A model generated the notes under the pieces. It saw nothing but the letters and a program-made list of their open reading frames with translations. It did not search any database and was not told the DNA's origin. A DNA stretch of 64,000 nucleotides, from the NCBI RefSeq assembly GCF_002899695.1, contig NZ_PPEL01000005.1:17117-81116 (forward strand), in the 5' to 3' direction. This document shows, one piece after another, positions 59,041 through 64,000 of this stretch. Numbering within the stretch: position 1 is the first letter of the stretch; every line of letters begins with the position of its first letter. The DNA comes from Rubneribacter badeniensis. GTDB lineage: Bacteria > Actinomycetota > Coriobacteriia > Coriobacteriales > Eggerthellaceae. The position numbers were made by a program, and so were the translations under genes.

Positions 59041-60513
59041 TCACTTCGACGGGGAGCGGCGGGCTTCGCCTGGTTTGCCGCGCTCGAGGCGCTTCAAGCG
59101 GCGCCATTCGAAGGCGAGGAACGCCGACACGATGAGCGTGGAGGTGATGTCGGAGAGGGACGGTGCGAACCACACGCTCTCGAGCGGCGTGATGGGCAGC
59201 AGGTGCGGGAGCGCGATCGGGCACACCAAGAGCAGCGGGATGAGGAACAGGATCTGGCGCGTGAGCGTGAGCACCGTGGCCTTCGCCGCCTGGCCCGTGG
59301 CATCGAAATAGTTCGATCCGATGGTCTGGATGGGCAGGATGGGAATGAACATGAGGTACAGCACGAGCGCCCACGCCGTCTCCCCCAGATATTGGTCGGG
59401 AAGACCGAAGAGGTGCGCGTACAGGTCGGGTGCCAGGATGACCGTGGCCCACAGAGGCGCGGTGATTGCGATGCCGAGGGCGATGGCCTGCGCGAGCACG
59501 CGCTTCATACGGTGAAAGCTCCGCGCGCCATAGTTGTACCCGATGATGGGCTGCGCGCCCATGGCGATGCCCATGGAGGGCATGAACGTGAACAGGCCCA
59601 CGGCCGAGAGCACCCGCATGATGGCGAGCGCTCCGTCCGATCCGAGGGCGTCTGCGGAGCCGTACGAAACGAGCAGGTTGTTGATGATCATCGACGAGAC
59701 GGCCCAGCCCAGCTCCGTCACTGCCGGGGCCACGCCGAGGGCGCAGACGCGCAAGGCCGTTCGGGGCTGGAAGGAGCGCAAGGGCCGGACGAGCGGCAAA
59801 GGCGAGTCCTTCTTGAGGAAGAACTGCATGACGAAAGCAGCCGAGACGCCCCACGAGCATACGGTGGCCAGGCCCGCGCCGCGCATGCCGCCATCAAGCA
59901 CGATGATGAACAGGTAGCCGAGCACCACGTTCGAAGCGGTTCCGACGAGCATGGATCCGAGCGCGCGGTTCGGCCGCCCCGCCGTGCGGATGAAGTTGTT
60001 CATGCCGAAGGCGATGAACTGCAACGGGCAGCCCGCGATGATCACCGCCATGAAGTCGAGCGCGAGGGGAAGCACGACCTCGTCGGCGCCCGAGTAGCGC
60101 AGGATGGGCTCGAGCGCGAACGGAGAGGCGATCCAGAGCAGCGCCGCGGCGCCGAGCAAGAGCACAAGGCTCGTGCCCACCACGCGCTCGGCCATGTCCT
60201 TCCTGCGCTCCCCCAGCTTGATGGCGGCGAGCGCGTTGCCGCCCACGCCTACGAGCATGGCCACGGCCACGAGCGCCGTCATCGTGGGGTTCGCCACCGT
60301 GGTGGCGGCCAAGCCGTCCGCGCCCACCGCATGTCCCACGTACACGGCGTCGATCACGTTGTAGAGCATCTGCACGAGCACGCCCACCACGGCCGGGATG
60401 GAGAACTCGAGCAGCAGCTTGAAGGTGCCCTCGGTTCCCATCCGGTCGATGCCGTCCCGCTTGGGGCCTTGCGCGCCCGCTCGGGACGAGATGCGTGTCT
60501 TGCTGCCTTCCAT
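59041..60513 (-). CDS. MATE-family multidrug/metabolite exporter
   Basis: The 490-residue membrane protein has about 12 helices in two homologous halves, typical of MATE (SIPAVVGVLVQMLYNVIDAVYVGH near the N-terminus; AVTELGWAVSSMIINNLLV opening the second half). It exchanges Na+ or H+ for cationic compounds; substrate unknown. ATG 60513 was chosen from the family N-terminus. The -10 of its promoter ends 6 bp upstream, so the mRNA appears leaderless. Confidence 0.92.
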   Translation of the reverse strand: MEGSKTRISSRAGAQGPKRDGIDRMGTEGTFKLLLEFSIPAVVGVLVQMLYNVIDAVYVGHAVGADGLAATTVANPTMTALVAVAMLVGVGGNALAAIKLGERRKDMAERVVGTSLVLLLGAAALLWIASPFALEPILRYSGADEVVLPLALDFMAVIIAGCPLQFIAFGMNNFIRTAGRPNRALGSMLVGTASNVVLGYLFIIVLDGGMRGAGLATVCSWGVSAAFVMQFFLKKDSPLPLVRPLRSFQPRTALRVCALGVAPAVTELGWAVSSMIINNLLVSYGSADALGSDGALAIMRVLSAVGLFTFMPSMGIAMGAQPIIGYNYGARSFHRMKRVLAQAIALGIAITAPLWATVILAPDLYAHLFGLPDQYLGETAWALVLYLMFIPILPIQTIGSNYFDATGQAAKATVLTLTRQILFLIPLLLVCPIALPHLLPITPLESVWFAPSLSDITSTLIVSAFLAFEWRRLKRLERGKPGEARRSPSK

Positions 60514-60519
60514 GTCCTC

Positions 60520-60548
60520 AGTATACGGGCACTTGACGAAGCGGGCAA
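60520..60548 (-). promoter_or_regulatory. MATE promoter (leaderless)
   Basis: Minus strand: -35 TTGCCC (60548-60543), 17-bp spacer, -10 TATACT (60525-60520). The start is expected at or next to the A of the ATG (60513). The -35 lies within the hairpin downstream of the YfcC gene. Confidence 0.75.
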
Positions 60549-60577
60549 CCGTCCCGCTCGGGGAGACGGTTGCCCGC
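60541..60577 (-). terminator. Hairpin downstream of the YfcC-family gene
   Basis: 13-bp perfect stem (60541-60553 and 60565-60577) with additional pairing in the loop, 22 bp past the YfcC-family stop; no T-tract. It overlaps the -35 of the MATE promoter. Confidence 0.5.
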
Positions 60578-60599
60578 AGACGCTCTTCGAGCACGGCCG

Positions 60600-62168
60600 C
60601 TATCCGGCTACGAGCACTTGAGCCACGAGGAGGACGCCTCCGAAGACGAGCACGAAAAGGACCATCGGCCAAACGAATTTGACCCATTTGGAGTACTTCA
60701 TGTCCAGCATCGTGAGCGTGGCCAGCACCAGGCCCGTGGGAGCGAGGTAGAGCATGGCGTACTGGCCCCATTGGTAAGCGCACACCACCGAGGCCCGGTC
60801 GATGCCCACCGTGTCGGCGAGGGGCGCCATGATGGGCATGGCCAGCACGGCCAGCCCCGACGAGGAGGGGACCACGAAGCCCAGCAGGAAGAACAAGAGC
60901 ATCATCACAATGATGAACACGGGACCCTGCATTCCCTGCACGGCGTTCGACGACCAGTACAGCAGCGTGTCGGATATGAGGCCTTGATCGAGCACGAGGT
61001 TGATTCCGCGGGCAAGACCGATGATGAGCGACACCCCCACCAGGTTGGAGGCACCCTTGATGAATGAGTCGACAGCCGTCTTTTCGGGAATTCCCGCCAC
61101 GAACATGATGACGATGGCGACGGCTAGAAACGACGCGGCCATTTCGGGAAACCACCATCCGAGCTGCATGACGCCAACCACCATGAGCACGAACGCGCCA
61201 ACGAACAGCACGAGGATGGCCTTCTTGCGCATGGTGAAGCCGCCCGCGCGCTCTCCGGCCCCCGCCGCTTCGACATCGAACAGCGCGGCGAAATGCTCGC
61301 GGTCCTCGTAGGTGTAGGAGGCCTCGGGGTTCTTCTTGATCTTCCGAGCGTACCAGTACAGATACCCGATCACCACCGCGGCGCCCACCGCGCAGCCGAA
61401 CGCCCGCCATTCGAACCCGTCCATAAAGTTCACGCCGGCCGCGTTGGAGGCTATGACGACCGAGAAGGGGTTGATGGTCGAAAACGTGGTGCCCATGGAG
61501 CCAGCGAGGAAGATGGCCCCCACGCATATGATGGAGTCGTACCCGAGGGCCAGAAAGACCGGAACGAGAATCGGGTAGAAGGCTACGGCCTCCTCCTCGA
61601 GGCCGCACGTGGTTCCCCCGAGCACCATGAACAGCGACACGAGGAACACGAGCAGGAACTCGCGGCCCTTCGTCTTCTTGGTGAGGGCCATGAGCCCCGA
61701 CTCGAACGCCCCCGTGGCGTTCACCACGCCGATGAGGCCTCCCAGGACGAGGATGAACACCATGATGTCTACCCCGTCGATGGTGCCCGACACCATAGCC
61801 TGGGTGATGTCCGCAATGCCCTTGGGTTGCTGATCGAGCTGCTCGTAGGTGTCCGGAACCGAGATCGGCTTCGATAGGGCCCCCGAGGTGAACTGCTCGA
61901 TTCCGATGTTCACGCCCAGATCGTCGAGCGACTCCTGAGTAGCTTCGCGCTCGGTCACCTTGCCTTGGGGGCTCGTGACCTGCAAGACGTTCGACTCCTC
62001 GACGTAGACGAGCTTCGCATACTGGCCCGCAGGCACGAACCACGTGGCGATGACGGCCACCACCGTGAGCGCGAAGAGTATCGTGAAGGCCGTCGGGAAG
62101 TTGAGCTTCCTTCGCCCCCTTCCTTTCCTTTCGCGCTGGTTCTTTGATCGGGCGACAGCTGATTCCAT
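60600..62168 (-). CDS. YfcC-family (DcuC superfamily) carrier
   Basis: The 522-residue transporter has about 12 helices, a basic N-terminus, and a periplasmic-type loop of about 80 residues after the first helix. It contains GGTTCGLEEEAVAFYPILVP and VVPSSSGLAVLAMPIMAPLAD, as in YfcC/ArcD-like proteins of the DcuC superfamily. Substrates of this group include dicarboxylates, short-chain fatty acids or basic amino acids; the actual one is unknown. ATG 62168 has AGGGGAG upstream; GTG 62174 overlaps that site. Divergent from the LuxR-type regulator, its likely controller. Confidence 0.87.
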   Translation of the reverse strand: MESAVARSKNQRERKGRGRRKLNFPTAFTILFALTVVAVIATWFVPAGQYAKLVYVEESNVLQVTSPQGKVTEREATQESLDDLGVNIGIEQFTSGALSKPISVPDTYEQLDQQPKGIADITQAMVSGTIDGVDIMVFILVLGGLIGVVNATGAFESGLMALTKKTKGREFLLVFLVSLFMVLGGTTCGLEEEAVAFYPILVPVFLALGYDSIICVGAIFLAGSMGTTFSTINPFSVVIASNAAGVNFMDGFEWRAFGCAVGAAVVIGYLYWYARKIKKNPEASYTYEDREHFAALFDVEAAGAGERAGGFTMRKKAILVLFVGAFVLMVVGVMQLGWWFPEMAASFLAVAIVIMFVAGIPEKTAVDSFIKGASNLVGVSLIIGLARGINLVLDQGLISDTLLYWSSNAVQGMQGPVFIIVMMLLFFLLGFVVPSSSGLAVLAMPIMAPLADTVGIDRASVVCAYQWGQYAMLYLAPTGLVLATLTMLDMKYSKWVKFVWPMVLFVLVFGGVLLVAQVLVAG

Positions 62169-62250
62169 AGCCACTCCCCTTTCCTTCTCCGATGGCTGAC
62201 GGCCTTTTCATGGTAGGGTCGGCCCGGAGGCGAAGGGAAGGAAACCGAGG

Positions 62251-62279
62251 TTATAAACTCGTGGTAGGGAGGGTATAAT
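62251..62279 (+). promoter_or_regulatory. Promoter of the LuxR-type gene
   Basis: Perfect -10 TATAAT (62274-62279) with TTATAA (62251-62256) at 17-bp spacing, about 82 bp before the start. The poor -35 suggests activator dependence. Confidence 0.55.
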
Positions 62280-62361
62280 TCGGGTATAGGCTCTCTCAAG
62301 CCTTCTCGGGCGCGAAGAGTCAAAGGCGGTTGGACGTTGAGGAGCCGAAAGGAGGGTGTGC

Positions 62362-63327
62362 GTGGGCGCGGAACTCGCTCTGTTCTACTACTCCCTCGTG
62401 GTTCTCCTAGCCGTCGTCTTGGCGGCGGCTACCTGTTTCGCTTCCGCCCTGGTGTCTCGCTCCCGAGCCTGGATGCTCCTCGCGCTCGGCTTCCTGTTCT
62501 ACTTCTTCGACGTCGCCTTGGTGTTCCAGGACGACTTCCTCTACCGCGAAGGGGGTATGGCCACGCCGTTTTTCATCGGCAGCCCGATCGCCTCCATCGC
62601 AACCGGAGGCGGGGCCATCACGTCGTTTTGGCTCGCGGTGTGCGAGCATCTGGACGAGCGGAGCAGGGTCGCACGGTGGCTTCCCGGCGCGGTGTACGCA
62701 GTGGGAAGCCTGGCCGTCTTGGTTCTTATGGAGCCGGGGAACGTCGAGGAGTTCTTTTTCTACGGCATGCGCATGGCCGTCGTGATGGGGTGCCTTCTGC
62801 GCCTCGCCGCAACCTATGCGGGGATGCGCGACGAAGTGGAGCGCATGCGCATGGACCGACATGCCCGCCTTTACGCGGCGATGTGGGTTCTTTCGGGCTT
62901 GGTGGTGGCCGAGAATGTTGCGATCCTGCTCGTGATGGGCCCCGAGGCCGCGAGAAGAGGCCCTCTGCCGTTTTTCCCCGAGAGGAATTTCGCAGAGAAC
63001 GCCCTTGTCCTCTGCTGCGCGGGCGCGGCGTGCGTCGGATCGTGGAAGGGCCTCGCCCTGCGGCGGGGCAACCCTCCCTCGAGCGAGGACGGGCCCCAGG
63101 CGGGCTTCATAGACCAGAACCTTCCTGCGTACAGCGCGCGCAAGGGCCTTTCGCAAAGGGAGTCCGAAGTGCTGAGGATGGCCCTCATGGGCAAGGACAA
63201 CCAGAACATAGCCTCGTCCATGAACCTGGCGCCGGGAACCGTGAAGGTGCACATGCACCATATCTTGCAGAAGGCCCAATGCGCGAACCGCAAGGAGCTG
63301 ATGCGGGACTTTTGGGAGTCGCGATAG
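62362..63327 (+). CDS. Membrane-bound LuxR-family transcriptional regulator
   Basis: The 321-residue protein has about seven hydrophobic helices (residues 5-235) and a C-terminal LuxR helix-turn-helix (GLSQRESEVLRMALMGKDNQNIASSMNLAPGTVKVHMHHILQKA). Such one-component membrane regulators are abundant in Eggerthellaceae and usually sit beside a transporter or reductase they control. GTG 62362 has AAAGGAGG at good spacing; GTG 62356 overlaps the site. The divergent YfcC-family gene is the probable target; ligand unknown. Confidence 0.9.
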   Translation: MGAELALFYYSLVVLLAVVLAAATCFASALVSRSRAWMLLALGFLFYFFDVALVFQDDFLYREGGMATPFFIGSPIASIATGGGAITSFWLAVCEHLDERSRVARWLPGAVYAVGSLAVLVLMEPGNVEEFFFYGMRMAVVMGCLLRLAATYAGMRDEVERMRMDRHARLYAAMWVLSGLVVAENVAILLVMGPEAARRGPLPFFPERNFAENALVLCCAGAACVGSWKGLALRRGNPPSSEDGPQAGFIDQNLPAYSARKGLSQRESEVLRMALMGKDNQNIASSMNLAPGTVKVHMHHILQKAQCANRKELMRDFWESR

Positions 63328-63367
63328 CGCCGCCCGAATCCCGTCGAGAAGAGCGCGGCATGGACGC

Positions 63368-63619
63368 CTAAGCCCTCTTTCCCGTGAGCAAGTTGATGGC
63401 CCCTATGAGGATGACCGAGCCGACGAGGGCCACTACGAACGACCACACGTTGAACCCGGTGAAGCCATCGGCTCCGAAGAAGCTCATGACGAACCCGCCC
63501 AAAAGCGCTCCCACGACCCCCGTCACGATGTTCTTGAGGAGGCTTCCATCCGTCTTCATGATCATGTTCGCTACCCAACCCGCCAATCCTCCGATGACGA
63601 TCCATACGATGATGCTCAT
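63368..63619 (-). CDS. GlsB/YeaQ/YmgE-family small membrane protein
   Basis: The 83-residue protein has three short glycine-rich helices (IIVWIVIGGLAGWVANMIM..., NIVTGVVGALLGGFVMSFF, VVALVGSVILIGAINLL), the full pattern of the transglycosylase-associated family. These are stress-induced in several bacteria; the function is unknown. AAAGGAGAT precedes the ATG. Confidence 0.92.
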   Translation of the reverse strand: MSIIVWIVIGGLAGWVANMIMKTDGSLLKNIVTGVVGALLGGFVMSFFGADGFTGFNVWSFVVALVGSVILIGAINLLTGKRA

Positions 63620-63920
63620 TGCTATCTCCTTTCCGAAGCGTGTGGAGTCGACTGGAAGAACATAGGCTCAAACCACTTCCGCCGAAGGTGCGGGGAGGGG
63701 TTCGTATGGATTCCGTAGCCTTGACGTTTCGCAGAGGAGACCAGCAGGAAGCTTGGCGAAAGGAGCTACTCGGAGCCAAGGGAGGACGTCCGCAGAAGGC
63801 ATTCGTGGATGGCCTTCGTTTCGGCGGGGCGCGCCCCGTCCTCGCCGCGCACAAGGGAGGGTACCGTCAAGAATCTTGCGCACTTTTCCGACAGCCTCAT
63901 AAGCCCGCCGTCCGGTGCGG
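63620..63920. other. Intergenic region at the right end
   Basis: No convincing gene. A GC palindrome GGGGCGCGCCCC lies near 63829-63840. The region holds the upstream side of the GlsB-like gene and the downstream side of a gene entering from the right edge. Confidence 0.4.
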
Positions 63921-64000
63921 CTACCCCTCCAGCAGAGTCACGTCCAGATAGCGCCTCGAGCCCCACTCGCTCTCGGCCACGTACTTGAGCCTCGCGGTCA
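63921..64000 (-). CDS. C-terminal end of a gene entering from the right edge (partial)
   Basis: Minus-strand frame open from the window edge to a TAG at 63923-63921. It encodes the last 25 residues, ending WGSRRYLDVTLLEG. Charged, normal-looking composition; too short to identify. The reading frame could be chance. Confidence 0.35.
   Translation of the reverse strand, partial: TARLKYVAESEWGSRRYLDVTLLEG

Noticed and set aside
63766..63966. Minus-strand frame near the right edge
   Set aside because: Overlaps in another frame the more plausible end of an entering gene and has no motif.
1..64000. tRNA, rRNA, CRISPR, prophage or insertion sequence
   Set aside because: No T-loop or anticodon-like patterns, direct-repeat arrays, integrases or transposases were seen on reading both strands; a covariance scan for tRNAs was not possible here.

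Overview
This 64 kb window looks like a chromosomal segment of a high-GC, anaerobic actinobacterium, most likely of the class Coriobacteriia (Eggerthellaceae: Eggerthella, Gordonibacter, Adlercreutzia and relatives). That placement is inferred from gene content. It shows an Ech-type [NiFe] hydrogenase, indolepyruvate:ferredoxin oxidoreductase, two phenylacetate-CoA ligases, a LuxR regulator with a multispanning membrane domain, a SpoVS protein in a probable non-sporulator, and a Gram-positive-type LexA with GAAC-N4-GTTC boxes. No rRNA, tRNA, CRISPR array, integrase or transposase was seen.

Left half (1-32.6 kb, almost all + strand) is dense housekeeping: phoH(partial)-ybeY-dgkA-era; a zinc-ribbon/PASTA membrane protein, recO and a TSCPD protein; a C39-type peptidase on the minus strand; a VanRS-like two-component pair with a GNAT acetyltransferase; rpsO-pnp; dapB-dapA; rnj-ftsK-rodZ-like; yajQ-rimO; a fused pgsA-cinA gene, then recA-recX; rny, a GHKL ATPase, spoVS, miaB-miaA; hflX and lspA. 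The order recA-rny-X-spoVS-miaB resembles the Bacillus order, with a GHKL ATPase where Bacillus has ymdB.

Middle (32.8-43.2 kb) is more accessory. lexA is divergent from a small gene encoding a C-terminally anchored membrane protein. The shared region carries three SOS-box-like sites and two overlapping sigma-A-type promoters. A 725 bp gene-poor stretch follows, then nrdR-dut, a MerR regulator, a small membrane protein, an AT-rich patch, a frameshifted flavoprotein remnant, a DUF5996 gene, a 24-codon membrane microprotein gene, PAP2 phosphatase, low-molecular-weight phosphatase, thioesterase, a DUF2974 lipase-like protein, a UbiA prenyltransferase and a membrane protein.

Right part (43.2-64 kb, mostly minus strand) is energy and aryl-acid metabolism. 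It holds gluQRS; iorA-iorB-ACT-paaK; paaK-ACT-dacA-FHA; a CDP-alcohol phosphatidyltransferase; echABCDEF in canonical order; a MATE exporter; and a YfcC-family carrier divergent from a membrane-bound LuxR regulator. Ech interconverts H2 and reduced ferredoxin against an ion gradient. IOR and PaaK interconvert aryl-pyruvates, aryl-acetyl-CoA and aryl-acetates using ferredoxin, so these modules plausibly share a ferredoxin pool.

The items most worth following are the SOS-controlled small tail-anchored protein opposite lexA, the GHKL ATPase between rny and spoVS, the PgsA-CinA fusion, a perfect 36-bp inverted repeat downstream of pnp, structured leaders before rnj, ftsK and rny, and two apparently leaderless genes.
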